A program made the translations under genes and the position numbers. Below the pieces are notes generated by a model. That model was not told where the DNA came from. It searched no databases and was given only the letters and a program-made list of their open reading frames with translations. A DNA stretch of 34,459 nucleotides from Fusicatenibacter sp. (GTDB lineage Bacteria > Bacillota > Clostridia > Lachnospirales > Lachnospiraceae), in NCBI GenBank assembly GCA_017887445.1, contig JAGHIA010000118.1, positions 1 through 34,459 of the forward strand, given 5' to 3'. Every line of letters starts with the position of its first letter. Position 1 is the stretch's first letter. Shown here piece by piece: positions 1 to 8,140 of this stretch.

Positions 1-176
1 CGGGGACCGGCGCAATTCACCAGGAAATCTTTATGATTTCCCGGTTCAGTGCGCCTCAGGCTCAGGACATGAAGTCCTTCGCCTGCCCCGTCCGGAACGT
101 CTCCGGCGCGTTAAGATTTTCTCGCCGCCCCACAGATGCCCGCCAGCCTCCCACGCCGCCGGCCCCGCTTCGCTTT
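1..176. repeat. Long palindromic repeat family A, copy 1 (left arm cut off by window edge)
   Basis: This stretch matches 8738-8914 almost base for base in its core and less well in its right arm. The core holds two nested hairpins: GGAAATC/GATTTCC (23-29 with 35-41, loop TTTAT) enclosed by GGCGCA (9-14) pairing with TGCGCC (50-55), and a small GGAC/GTCC hairpin near 66-77. The left arm should lie just outside the window. Short open frames run through it, but they follow the repeat and are not supported as genes. It sits 3' of the HTH gene on the minus strand. Confidence 0.8.
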
Positions 177-236
177 CTGGTTTTGGCTGCGGTGGGATGA
201 GCGCGTGAGGTCTTTGGGATGCAGTTTATCTAACCC

Positions 237-905
237 TTAAATTTCATTATCCTCAATCTCGCTACTGTCATACTCCAGCAAATCCTCAACATGGCATCCA
301 AGCGCCTTGGAAAGAGAGAGCAGTGTAGCACCTGCCGCCTTGTTGATGTCTTTGGCACGAATTTCGTACTGCTGTAAAGTACGCAGATTGACACCCACCT
401 TTTCTGCAAGTTCTCTCTGTGAATATCCGCTGATTTTACGCAGTGCTTGTAAGCGGGTTGGAAGATTCTTCTTACGTATTTTACGATTGATAATGTCAAC
501 AAATTTCTTTTCGGATGCTTCATGCAAAGCAGGATAAAGCTTTTCAATCTCCTGCATGGTAATATGCTTCTGTATTTCCTTGAAGCTGCGTCCCGTGTAC
601 CATTGATAATAAGCGAGGATCCAGCCACACCAATACTGAGGTGAATAATCGTAGTCAATCTGTGCTTGCGGAAAATCTATATCCGTGCCGGATTTTGTCA
701 GAACATCCATAACAAGCTCCGTGCCGGATACACCAGACACATATTTGGGAACACCGGCGGCAAACTGTTCTGCATAGCCCGTACCAATAAACAAATTCAG
801 AAACTCATCCATCTCTATCTGACAGCTATTAACAGCATAGTCCATAGCTTCGCCTAAGCACTTCATGGCATCATCAAGATATTGATTATCGTAAGCGTGG
901 ATCAT
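237..905 (-). CDS. XRE-family HTH protein, probable antitoxin/autorepressor of the DUF3990 pair
   Basis: About 222 residues. The C-terminal third, from roughly residue 148, is a Cro/C1-type helix-turn-helix (RLQALRKISGYSQRELAEK, then VNLRTLQQYE). The N-terminal 140 residues form a separate helical domain I do not recognise. I chose the ATG at 905 because AGGAGG lies 9 bases upstream; a GTG at 923 has no such site. The gene overlaps the end of the DUF3990 gene by 20 bp, so the two are translationally coupled. The order (ADP-ribosyltransferase-like protein first, DNA-binding protein second, one promoter with a palindrome) fits a toxin-antitoxin operon in which this protein neutralises its partner and represses the promoter. 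The DNA-binding role is well supported; the antitoxin role is inferred. Confidence 0.8.
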   Translation of the reverse strand: MIHAYDNQYLDDAMKCLGEAMDYAVNSCQIEMDEFLNLFIGTGYAEQFAAGVPKYVSGVSGTELVMDVLTKSGTDIDFPQAQIDYDYSPQYWCGWILAYYQWYTGRSFKEIQKHITMQEIEKLYPALHEASEKKFVDIINRKIRKKNLPTRLQALRKISGYSQRELAEKVGVNLRTLQQYEIRAKDINKAAGATLLSLSKALGCHVEDLLEYDSSEIEDNEI

Positions 906-1563
906 CCGGCTGCACCTCCTCACGGATAATGTCTCTCACATACAAGCCTTCCAAATCGTCCCGTTCAAGCTCTGCACGGAAAGCGGCTCTTGCTTCATCA
1001 TCACGAGCTTTTCTTTTTGCGTAATACTGGGTATTATCTGCAATCTCATAAGAAACGAACTGAATTTTTTCAAATGCTGCCGGGCTTTTCAGAACGAACT
1101 GTTCACCGAGCTTGCCAAGGCGCATAGCGTAGGAAAGCTGCGTGAGAGAAATTTCGTTGTTCACAAATGCTCTTGCAAAAGAGAAGTAGGAATCGTCCGC
1201 ACGATAGCCCACAACAGCATCATAAGGTGCCAAATCAATGAGGAAATGCTCTTTTAGCCAATCCGCACCACGCTTCATGACGGGGGTGGAGACACGGAAC
1301 TTGCGGTACTTCATCAGAAGAGCCAGCCAATGCAAAATGGTGTATTCATCGGCGGATAGATTGAGGACAGAGAGACCGGCCGTATCAATTTCATATTTGT
1401 TTACGTATCCGTCCGTACCTTCGGTACAAGCCCATTCTTTTGCAAGCTCCAAATGCTCGGTGCAATAAAAGCCCTTTCCGTAGTCATTATATGATTTGCC
1501 TTTTCCAAATACGGGTGTTTGAATAATATCTGACGAACCGTGATATAAGATTCGTTTGCTCAT
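886..1563 (-). CDS. DUF3990 protein, ADP-ribosyltransferase-like, probable toxin
   Basis: 225 residues. It opens with ILYHGSSDII, then GKGFYCTEHLELAKEWA, and later EQFVLKSPAAFEKI. This is the layout of PARP/ART-fold enzymes: an HG motif that grips NAD, a GxGFYxT strand followed by an A-x-x-W/Y helix, and a third strand carrying E/Q. DUF3990 proteins are commonly placed with ADP-ribosyltransferase-like folds. The start at 1563 is preferred over the in-frame ATG at 1578 because GGAGG lies 8 bases before it, inside the longer version. It is the first gene of the pair with the XRE gene and follows a strong promoter. The likely activity is ADP-ribosylation of a cellular or phage target, or NAD consumption; the target cannot be told from sequence. 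Confidence 0.82.
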   Translation of the reverse strand: MSKRILYHGSSDIIQTPVFGKGKSYNDYGKGFYCTEHLELAKEWACTEGTDGYVNKYEIDTAGLSVLNLSADEYTILHWLALLMKYRKFRVSTPVMKRGADWLKEHFLIDLAPYDAVVGYRADDSYFSFARAFVNNEISLTQLSYAMRLGKLGEQFVLKSPAAFEKIQFVSYEIADNTQYYAKRKARDDEARAAFRAELERDDLEGLYVRDIIREEVQPDDPRLR

Positions 1564-1603
1564 TTTGTTATCCTCCATACTTCCGCAGATCTATCTCGGT
1601 TAT

Positions 1604-1633
1604 ATTATACTTCTAAAGAAGTATATCCGTCAA
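1604..1633 (-). promoter_or_regulatory. Promoter with embedded palindromic operator for the DUF3990-XRE operon
   Basis: On the minus strand a -35 TTGACG (1633-1628) is followed after 18 bp by a perfect -10 TATAAT (1609-1604). The spacer is almost wholly occupied by the perfect inverted repeat ATACTTCT-AA-AGAAGTAT (1607-1624), which also overlaps the -10. A dimeric XRE repressor bound there would block RNA polymerase. That the operon's own HTH protein binds it is inference. Confidence 0.75.
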
Positions 1634-1657
1634 TACATTCAAAGAAAAATTCAAAAA

Positions 1658-1694
1658 GTCCGTAACAGTTCAGCAACGCTGAACTGTTACGGAC
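1658..1694. repeat. Perfect 16-bp hairpin (family C, TAACAGTTCAG type)
   Basis: GTCCGTAACAGTTCAG (1658-1673), loop CAACG, then its exact reverse complement (1679-1694). On the minus strand it is followed by TTTTTGAATTTTT, so it can act as an intrinsic terminator shielding the DUF3990 promoter from antisense transcription. The TAACAGTTCAG core recurs at 14446, 21690, 22784, 34333 and 34449. Confidence 0.8.
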
Positions 1695-1721
1695 CTCAAA
1701 ACCCTTTTTGCCTGTTTTTGT

Positions 1722-1750
1722 TTGTTTTAAGCGACAAGATGTGTTATAGT
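1722..1750 (+). promoter_or_regulatory. Promoter of the GH3 gene
   Basis: A -35 TTGTTT (1722-1727), a 17-bp spacer, and a -10 TATAGT (1745-1750) lie 28 bp before the start codon. The ribosome binding site AAAGGAG is at 1766-1772, six bases from the ATG. No obvious operator overlaps it. Confidence 0.6.
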
Positions 1751-1778
1751 AAAATATATCACTGGAAAGGAGAATCAC

Positions 1779-4142
1779 ATGAAAAAAATTGTATTAGACG
1801 ACTACCTTACCTCCCCGCTGAAAGACGGTTATATTCCCGCACCCTACCAGCTGGAGGAAGGGGAGTCCATCAACGACTTTTACCTGGAACCTGTGCTGTT
1901 CCACAATCCCGACGGCCCTACCATCGGAGTCACCACCTGCGGTGTCATTGTAAAGGACGGGCTGTTTTTCAAAGATATGGACAACGACGGCGTTCTCTCA
2001 CCCTATGAGGACTGGCGCAACGACGACGAAACCCGGGCCAGAGACATGGTGGCTCATCTGCCTCTGAACCAGCAGGCCGGACTGGTGCTGAATACACTGT
2101 GGAACAACCCGCTGTCTTTTTCCCGCGAGGACGCCAAGGACGAAAACGGCAACATTGTTCCTGGAAAAATTTTCAAACGATATGATCCGGAGGAACCGGA
2201 ACCGGCCTCGCCCCTTCCCGGCATCTCCATGCGCTGTGACGACGAGGATGTGCTGAAGCGGAAGCTGACTGCCGGCGTTTACCGGGGCGAGATGCGCGCC
2301 GAGGCCGGCGTAGCGGCTCTCTATCACAACATCGGTACTCAGATGCTGGAGTATGAAGCCTGCCAGGGCGGCGTGGCGATCCCTTATTCACTGCACACCA
2401 ATCCCATCAACATCGGCTATCCGGATTTCCTGGGTATGGGCGCGGCCTGCCTGGGCGACGGAAACTTCGATATGGTCAGCGAAATGGCGGACACGGACCG
2501 GAAGATGATGAAGGCCTGCGGCCTGAATATCATGTACGGACCACAGGTGGACGTGTCCACAGACCCCCGCTGGCCGAGAAACAGCGGAACCTACGGCGAG
2601 CGTCCGGAGATCACCGCCGGTATCACCAAAGCTCTGGTGGAAGGCTATCAGAATGGCGCCGACGGTCTGAACGAAGGCTCCGTTGTGCTGACGGTCAAGC
2701 ATTTCCCCGGCGACGGCCCTGCGGAGAACGGCTTTGAGCCACATCTGCCCATCGGCCAGTGGCGCCTTTATCCTACCCAGGGTTCCATGGAAAAATACCA
2801 CCTGCCGCCGTTCCAGGCTGCCTTTGACAGCAACGCTTCGGCAATCATGCCGGATTATTCCCGTGTAGCCACCGACGGCCGCAGTGTTCCTCAGTATTAC
2901 CGCGGAAAGCTGACCTCCACGGAGGAAGTTCCGTCTGCCTACTCCAAAGAGCTGATCACCGATCTGGCGAGAGACAACATGGGATTCGACGGTTATGTAA
3001 ACTCTGACTCCGGCATCACTACCGTGCAGATCTACGGCGTGGAGCAGCTGTCTGTTCCGGAGCGCTACGCGAAGGCCATCTCCGCAGGCACCGACGTAAT
3101 CGGCGGAAATTCCGATTCCGAAAATATTGTCGCGGCGGTGGAGCAGGGATATCTGCCCAAGGAGGACCTGGACCGGGCCAACTACCGCCGTCTGCTCAGT
3201 CTGTTCCGTCAGAAACGTGTGGACAATCCTTATCTGGATCCGGACGACGCTGACCGCGTTCGCTCTGAAAATTTTGAGAACGCGAAAAAGGCCGCCTACA
3301 AAGCCTGCCAGAAGGAAGTTGTCCTGGCCAAAAACCACGGCGGCGTGCTGCCGATGGAAAAAGGCCGCCGCGTTTATATCGCTGTTTTCTCCGGTGACGA
3401 CGCGGGAGCAGCTCTCGCCCAGTCCATGGGCGCCGGCGTAGCGGGAGACGCGGGCAACGACGCACTCCGTAGCCAGCTGGCGGATATGTTTACCTCCAGA
3501 GGCTACCAGGTGGTGGACACGCCGGAGGCCTGTGATTACGCTTACCTTCATGTATGGCCGAAGCAGAACAATATCGTGTTCCATCAGTCGGCCATGCCTG
3601 TGCTGGAGCTGGTGGACGGAGAACTGGTGGACGAGCGTGAGGTCAACAGAAGCCAGAAGAAGACCGGCCGCCAGATTCCGGTATACACCCTGCGCGGCGT
3701 CGATCAGATCCCGCAGCTGGCCGGGAAAGTTCACGCTGCCGGCGGAAAGGTGATCGCCACCTGCGTTGTCTGCAACCCGTGGATTCTTGACCGGCTGGAG
3801 CCGTATGTGGACGGTCTTACCTTCCAGTACACCGTTTCCCCGGTGGCTATGAACAATGCGCTGAACGCCCAGATGGACGTGCTGTCCGGCAGCTGGAACC
3901 CCACCGGAAAGATGAGCCTGACCATGGTATCCTCCATGGACGTGATCGCCATTTCCGAAAAGGAGATCGACGGCGTGATGCGCGAGGTCTGCGCATCCCC
4001 CAACGATGTTCCCGGATACGACAAGGACCAGTATATCGCTCCGGAAATCCTTGCCAACGTCAAAGGCGGCAGCTACGCATACTGCGACGCGGACGGCAAC
4101 TATTACCGCTCCGGATTCGGTCTTAGATATCCGGAAGCATGA
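1779..4142 (+). CDS. Glycoside hydrolase family 3 protein (beta-glucosidase/beta-xylosidase type)
   Basis: 787 residues, no signal peptide, so cytoplasmic. It hydrolyses terminal beta-linked sugars from small oligosaccharides or glycosides. The N-terminal (beta/alpha)8 domain carries GTYGERPEITA, the KHFPGDG substrate-binding segment (K307-H308) and MGFDGYVNSDSG, whose Asp410 aligns with the GH3 nucleophile (canonical form SDW; here SDS). After about residue 480 comes the alpha/beta sandwich domain starting near EVVLAKNHGGVLPM, with the usual GH3 segment. The length is normal for a two- to three-domain GH3. It appears monocistronic, with its own promoter and a shared terminator downstream. 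The unusual Ser after the nucleophile and the PTQGSMEKYHLPPFQAAF segment suggest a diverged subfamily; the substrate is not predictable. Confidence 0.88.
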   Translation: MKKIVLDDYLTSPLKDGYIPAPYQLEEGESINDFYLEPVLFHNPDGPTIGVTTCGVIVKDGLFFKDMDNDGVLSPYEDWRNDDETRARDMVAHLPLNQQAGLVLNTLWNNPLSFSREDAKDENGNIVPGKIFKRYDPEEPEPASPLPGISMRCDDEDVLKRKLTAGVYRGEMRAEAGVAALYHNIGTQMLEYEACQGGVAIPYSLHTNPINIGYPDFLGMGAACLGDGNFDMVSEMADTDRKMMKACGLNIMYGPQVDVSTDPRWPRNSGTYGERPEITAGITKALVEGYQNGADGLNEGSVVLTVKHFPGDGPAENGFEPHLPIGQWRLYPTQGSMEKYHLPPFQAAFDSNASAIMPDYSRVATDGRSVPQYYRGKLTSTEEVPSAYSKELITDLARDNMGFDGYVNSDSGITTVQIYGVEQLSVPERYAKAISAGTDVIGGNSDSENIVAAVEQGYLPKEDLDRANYRRLLSLFRQKRVDNPYLDPDDADRVRSENFENAKKAAYKACQKEVVLAKNHGGVLPMEKGRRVYIAVFSGDDAGAALAQSMGAGVAGDAGNDALRSQLADMFTSRGYQVVDTPEACDYAYLHVWPKQNNIVFHQSAMPVLELVDGELVDEREVNRSQKKTGRQIPVYTLRGVDQIPQLAGKVHAAGGKVIATCVVCNPWILDRLEPYVDGLTFQYTVSPVAMNNALNAQMDVLSGSWNPTGKMSLTMVSSMDVIAISEKEIDGVMREVCASPNDVPGYDKDQYIAPEILANVKGGSYAYCDADGNYYRSGFGLRYPEA

Positions 4143-4198
4143 TAAGAGCGGCGGCTGGCCCCATAACGATATACCAGATGCAAATATTAAAAGTTATC

Positions 4199-4275
4199 AT
4201 AACGCAGCGGACTGCACTGACTGATCTTGGGGCAAACTGATCCCGAAGTGAAGCGTGCAGATTGCAAAATGAATT
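4199..4275. repeat. Half copy of palindromic repeat family B
   Basis: GCAGCGGACTGCACTGACTG followed by a GGGGCAAA...AAGCGTGCAGATTGC stretch matches the right half of the full element at 17463-17625. The central tip reads GCAG..CTGC here and GTAG..CTAC there, a paired change that preserves the hairpin tip. It lies in the gap between the GH3 gene and the terminator. Confidence 0.7.
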
Positions 4276-4322
4276 TTGGATATTTAATATACGGGGTACC
4301 AGGCACGCGTTCAAGGTGTTCG

Positions 4323-4375
4323 AAAAAAGAAGGGCCGCGCCACGAGGATTTTTCTTCGTGGCGCGCCCTTTTTTA
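4323..4375. terminator. Bidirectional intrinsic terminator between GH3 and the DUF262 gene
   Basis: GGGCCGCGCCACGA (4332-4345) pairs with TCGTGGCGCGCCC (4356-4368) with one bulged base. AAAAAA precedes it and TTTTTT follows it, so it can terminate the plus-strand GH3 transcript and the minus-strand DUF262 transcript. A related hairpin is found just upstream of the DUF262 gene at 6235-6286. Confidence 0.85.
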
Positions 4376-4399
4376 TCTCTTTGGGGTCCAGATCTCCTT

Positions 4400-6199
4400 T
4401 TAATCCAATTCCTCATAATATGCGCGCATAAACCGCGCCATCAAACTGCGGCGTTTCTCCAAAAACTCCGTGTACCCCCGGATATCCATGTCCATAAATT
4501 CTTCCGGAACACAGTTTTCCGCCAGATTACGCTTCAGGTCATCCTCGTCTGTGATACCGCCATAATGCAGTCCGTCACCGGAAATCTGCGCCTTCATCAA
4601 AGCCATATACTCGCAGGGAGCGTCCGCCTTGATCTTGATGTTGATTTCGGATTGGGTGTAAACATAGTTCGCGATCTGGTTATAGTCCTTGCGATTATTT
4701 ACGCCGTTTTTCCGGAGATACTTTTTCGGGAAGATGTGATGGATATCTCCCCGCTGCTCGATCAGCGACTGCACGGTGATCTGCTCCGACAGGAAACCTC
4801 TTGCACCAGCCTTCACCTGCGCCATCAGAAACACATGGAAATAGGGACTGCTGGCAACGGAAGTATCCAGCCTCTGTACGAGGACTGTGCTCCAGAATGC
4901 ATCCGACAGTTCACCTTTCTCCGTATTTTTGACAAACTGTACCGGATCCTGCTCCGAAAAACGTTTGATGTCATAGTCAAATGCCGACTCCGGAGAGCCG
5001 GAATAGCGGCCGGTCAGCATGGACAGCACGATCCATTTCCGCACCAGCTTCTCTGTCACTGCCGGCTCCATCTGCTGGTCTTTCAGCGTGAGATACAGAA
5101 TATATCCAAAATTCAGGACGTTTTGTGACCGTACCAGAGAAGGATCCACGATACCGGCAGACTTGACGATCATGAGATACCTCTTGAAATTTGTTTCGCT
5201 CACAAACGCCTCGACGCCCTGCCGGAGTTTAGCGAACGAATCTTCGGCTATGCTTTCAAGATTCTCCCTGGTCTCAAAATCACGCCCGGACAAAAGACTT
5301 ACCAGGTCGGCGATCTTGCCGCGCTTGAATTTGTGGGTAAACGAAACCCTCAGTACATCCGTATAAGCAGGCACATAGATATCCTCTGTCTCATCCACCA
5401 CCCATTGGATCTTCTGCATGGCATCACTATTCGCAAATTCCGTATCATTGGACGCGATCATCTCATAATCAGCGGGACGCTGCATAAAATGACAGAAATA
5501 GTCGATCATTTTCCGAATCTCGTTGCCGCCGTATCTGTCATCCGCGGAGATTTTCGACATGGCGAAGTCGGCCTGGGACAGAACGACTCCCTGGGAATTG
5601 ATCCGGATAAAGATGTCTGTCACCTCATCGATCGTCAGGCTCTGGTTCAGGTCTGTTACCCCCAGATTGATATCAATGATCTTCTTCAATTTAGAAATAA
5701 CTCTGGAGATACTTCCTTCCTGACCGGAAAGGCCGTTTTCCTGACAATATTGGATGATAAACTGAAACTCTTCGAAAGCCGGATCAAAAATCCGGGAAAT
5801 ATCCGGTATCCATTTGCTGTCCTTCTCAATCGCCGGATTCAGCACCTCAAAGGATTCCGTCTGGGGATTGAACGCGATCCGGATATGCTTTTTCCTGTAA
5901 GTGGCGTCCGTGACCATCATGCCGGCAATGGCAGCCTGCAGCGCCGTCACCCGCTGCTGGCCATCGATCAGGATCTTCTTTCCCAATGAGACGGAACCGT
6001 CTTTCAGCTTCACATCCGGGTTTTTCCATACGATAATGTAGCCGACAGGAAACCCTTTATAGAGCGAGTCCAGAAGATCGCGTACTTTTGAAGCATCCCA
6101 GACAAAAGGACGCTGGATCTCCGGAATAGCGACTTCCCCGGATTTAATCCAGCTGATAATGTTCTGCACGGATGTGCTGTAAACGTCGAATTGTGCCAT
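4400..6199 (-). CDS. GmrSD/DUF262-type protein, probable type IV restriction or anti-phage nuclease
   Basis: 599 residues in one chain. The N-terminal DUF262 (ParB/sulfiredoxin-like) domain shows IPEIQRPFVW (25-34) and the nucleotide-binding DGQQR motif (79-83). The C-terminal domain carries GDIHHIFPKKYL (His487-His488), the HNH-type motif of GmrD/DUF1524 proteins. Known GmrSD enzymes use NTP hydrolysis by the DUF262 part to cut DNA with modified (glucosylated hydroxymethyl) cytosines; other DUF262 proteins act in other anti-phage systems. No partner gene is adjacent, so this is a single-gene unit. AGGAGG sits 6 bases before the ATG. A terminator-like hairpin ends about 35 bases upstream of the start, so any promoter must lie before it, hinting at attenuation. 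Target specificity is unknown. Confidence 0.85.
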   Translation of the reverse strand: MAQFDVYSTSVQNIISWIKSGEVAIPEIQRPFVWDASKVRDLLDSLYKGFPVGYIIVWKNPDVKLKDGSVSLGKKILIDGQQRVTALQAAIAGMMVTDATYRKKHIRIAFNPQTESFEVLNPAIEKDSKWIPDISRIFDPAFEEFQFIIQYCQENGLSGQEGSISRVISKLKKIIDINLGVTDLNQSLTIDEVTDIFIRINSQGVVLSQADFAMSKISADDRYGGNEIRKMIDYFCHFMQRPADYEMIASNDTEFANSDAMQKIQWVVDETEDIYVPAYTDVLRVSFTHKFKRGKIADLVSLLSGRDFETRENLESIAEDSFAKLRQGVEAFVSETNFKRYLMIVKSAGIVDPSLVRSQNVLNFGYILYLTLKDQQMEPAVTEKLVRKWIVLSMLTGRYSGSPESAFDYDIKRFSEQDPVQFVKNTEKGELSDAFWSTVLVQRLDTSVASSPYFHVFLMAQVKAGARGFLSEQITVQSLIEQRGDIHHIFPKKYLRKNGVNNRKDYNQIANYVYTQSEINIKIKADAPCEYMALMKAQISGDGLHYGGITDEDDLKRNLAENCVPEEFMDMDIRGYTEFLEKRRSLMARFMRAYYEELD

Positions 6200-6234
6200 A
6201 TGTAACCTCCTGTGTAACTACTCATACGTTTGAT

Positions 6235-6286
6235 AAAGAAAAAGCGCGCCCCACGGGGATTTTCCCTCATGCGGCACGCCTTTCTT
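6235..6286 (-). promoter_or_regulatory. Terminator-like hairpin (possible attenuator) in the leader of the DUF262 gene
   Basis: Read on the minus strand: GGCGTGCC...GAGGGAAAATCCCC...GGGGCGCGC followed by TTTTTCTTT. This is an imperfect stem with a U-rich tail ending about 35 nt before the ATG at 6199. It resembles the terminator at 4323-4375 in stem, AAAAT loop and tail, in the same orientation relative to the gene. It may terminate read-through from the J-protein operon, or attenuate this gene. Confidence 0.6.
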
Positions 6287-6424
6287 AAAAGGGGAGGATA
6301 AGTATTTCAAAGTTATCTTTGGTGAAGTGTCCCTGGAGGGGGATCCAGTGGACATTCTCTATTATGTCCCTCTCCCCGGCTTTTATGCAGTTTTCAAAAA
6401 AATTTTATATGGAATATATCTGTA

Positions 6425-6528
6425 CGAATCAGCCAGGTCTGTGAATTTACTGCACAGACCGCATGAAAACATGGTTCCTGCAGGCGTCCGGTCCACCAGA
6501 AAGCGATTTTTAATGGCTGAATAGCTGC
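6425..6528 (+). repeat. Structured intergenic repeat family D, copy 1
   Basis: Shares an ordered set of blocks with the reverse strand of 18588-18712: CAGG, the hairpin GGTCTGTG/CACAGACC (6436-6443 with 6453-6460), GAAAACAT, and CTGCAGGCGTCCGGT. The second half (CGATTTTTAATGG) also resembles 9659-9731. It occupies the roughly 380-bp gap between the DUF262 and J-protein genes, where I see no gene. A separate small inverted repeat GTCCCTGG/CCAGTGGAC lies at 6328-6352. Confidence 0.65.
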
Positions 6529-6579
6529 ACATATCTTCCGGTCATTCTCCTGCATTCCCCGTCTTGCTCCTGCTTCCTG

Positions 6580-7278
6580 TCAGCAGCAATAGAATCCTCT
6601 GCCGCCGTAACAGCAGCAGTTGCACAACGCGTTGATGGCCAGACATTCGCAGCACCATTTTCCCATATCGGTTCCGGTGCGCTCGTAGCCGTAACCCTGG
6701 CCCATATCCGTGTACCACCGGCCGCCGCCCTGAAGCTGGGACAGAAGCTGCCGGTACTGCATATTGTCAGGCTCCATGTTTACCGCCGTCTGGGCATCCT
6801 GCACGGCGCTGATATTGTTGCCAAGACCTGCGTTGGCCACAGCGTGGAGATAGTACCACTGAGCGCTGCGGCGGGAAATATTGTCCAGGACACGCATAGC
6901 CTCCTGATATCTCATATTGTTCAGAAAGTTCGCGGCCGCCCGAAGCTCCGCGTCCTCGCTGCTGCCTCCCTGATAGCCGCCGTAGCTGCCGCGGTAACCG
7001 CCGCTTCCATAACCGCCATAGCCGCTTCCGTAGGGATTTCCATAGCTGCCGCCTCCGTAACCGCTCTGGCTGTAGGAGGAACCGCCGTTTTCCTTCTCCT
7101 CCATGATCTGTTTATAAGCCTGCTGGACCTGCTTGAACTTTTCCTCTGCCTCTGCTTTCTTGGGATTATTGATATTGGCGTCGGGATGGTATTGGCGGCT
7201 CAGCTTACGGTAGGCTTTTTTTATTTCCTCCGTGCTGGCGTCCCGGGATACCCCCAGCACCTCATATGGATCTGTCAT
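6580..7278 (-). CDS. J-domain (DnaJ-like) co-chaperone with Gly/Tyr-rich linker and Cys-rich tail
   Basis: 232 residues. Residues 1-65 are a J domain with the essential HPD (31-33), which stimulates Hsp70/DnaK ATPase. Residues about 66-108 are a Gly-Tyr-Ser-rich low-complexity linker. Residues about 109-185 form TPR-like helices ([20 protein letters not shown], then [20 protein letters not shown]). The tail ends in a cysteine cluster ([21 protein letters not shown]). It lacks the zinc-finger and CTD domains of true DnaJ, so it is a specialised type III J protein. The start ATG overlaps the stop of the DUF5685 gene (TGATG), so the two are coupled. Its role is probably delivering DnaK to a dedicated client, perhaps the DUF5685 protein; that is inferred from the operon. 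Confidence 0.88.
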   Translation of the reverse strand: MTDPYEVLGVSRDASTEEIKKAYRKLSRQYHPDANINNPKKAEAEEKFKQVQQAYKQIMEEKENGGSSYSQSGYGGGSYGNPYGSGYGGYGSGGYRGSYGGYQGGSSEDAELRAAANFLNNMRYQEAMRVLDNISRRSAQWYYLHAVANAGLGNNISAVQDAQTAVNMEPDNMQYRQLLSQLQGGGRWYTDMGQGYGYERTGTDMGKWCCECLAINALCNCCCYGGRGFYCC

Positions 7279-8123
7279 CAATGTTTCTTCTCCTCATCTT
7301 CACTTTCGCGTTTGCGTTTGAGCATTTCATATTTTGTCCAGATACCAGCATACAATATATTTCTCAAAATGTCTACATTTTCCAGTATCGGAAGCTTCTC
7401 AAACGCTCTGGAGGCCTCCGCGGTCATCATCAGCAGAATCTTCTCCACCGTTTCCTCAAACTCTCCGGTCTCCTGGAGAAAGATCAGAGGATTGTAATTT
7501 CCCGTTTTTTTATCCTTTTCCACATCCTCGTAGGCGTCCATCAGATAAATGTATTTTCCAATGTAAAATCCCAGCCGTCCCAGCTCTTCCTTCCAGATGT
7601 CATCCCGCAGCTGATAGATCTGCGCCAGCACCTCGCCTGTGTACCCTGCGGCCTCATCCAGATTTCTGGAGTTTTCCGCCTCACAGCTGTGGATTTTTTT
7701 CAGATACGTTTTTACCGCCTGGGTCTGGCGGGGGTACTTTTCCGCCACCTTCCGGGAAGATCTCTGAAGCGCCTTCGCGCCGGCCAGGGCCGCGTGCTTT
7801 TTTTCATCCTCCCAGTCGTCCAGAAGGTTGTAGTAGGCGAGCAGTATATTCATATCCGCCGCATAACGGGTAAACTCGTTGCGCAGGCACACATGCTTTT
7901 GCCCCGGATGTACGATGCAGCGGTGTTCTTCCCTCACTGTCCGGTCCTCGTACAGGCCCGTCAGCAGGATCGCCAGAAACGTCATATCATATGTAAGCGT
8001 CGCCTGGCCCTTGAATCCGTAGGATTCTTTCAGATCCTGACAGACGCCGCAGTAATACGCGTGATATTTATCATAGTCCTTGATCTTCAGGTCGTCTTTT
8101 CTGACCGTAACATATCCAAACAT
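7278..8123 (-). CDS. DUF5685 family protein
   Basis: About 281 residues, starting [14 protein letters not shown], the typical start of this family. A longer in-frame start at 8171 would overlap the upstream gene. The sequence has [14 protein letters not shown] near the N-terminus and several acid-rich segments ([23 protein letters not shown]) within mostly helical sequence; these Asp-rich stretches spaced over 100 residues recall helical isoprenoid-synthase-like folds, but I would not assign an activity. It lies between a zinc-ribbon membrane protein (17-bp gap) and the J protein (1-bp overlap). The function is unknown; co-translation with a J protein suggests it is a chaperone client or partner. 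Confidence 0.8.
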   Translation of the reverse strand: MFGYVTVRKDDLKIKDYDKYHAYYCGVCQDLKESYGFKGQATLTYDMTFLAILLTGLYEDRTVREEHRCIVHPGQKHVCLRNEFTRYAADMNILLAYYNLLDDWEDEKKHAALAGAKALQRSSRKVAEKYPRQTQAVKTYLKKIHSCEAENSRNLDEAAGYTGEVLAQIYQLRDDIWKEELGRLGFYIGKYIYLMDAYEDVEKDKKTGNYNPLIFLQETGEFEETVEKILLMMTAEASRAFEKLPILENVDILRNILYAGIWTKYEMLKRKRESEDEEKKH

Positions 8124-8140
8124 GTGGTATTCATTCCCTT

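Noticed and set aside
2388-3734. A 448-codon open frame antisense to the GH3 gene
   Set aside because: It is a shadow of a GC-rich coding sequence; the sense strand has clear GH3 motifs, promoter and ribosome binding site.
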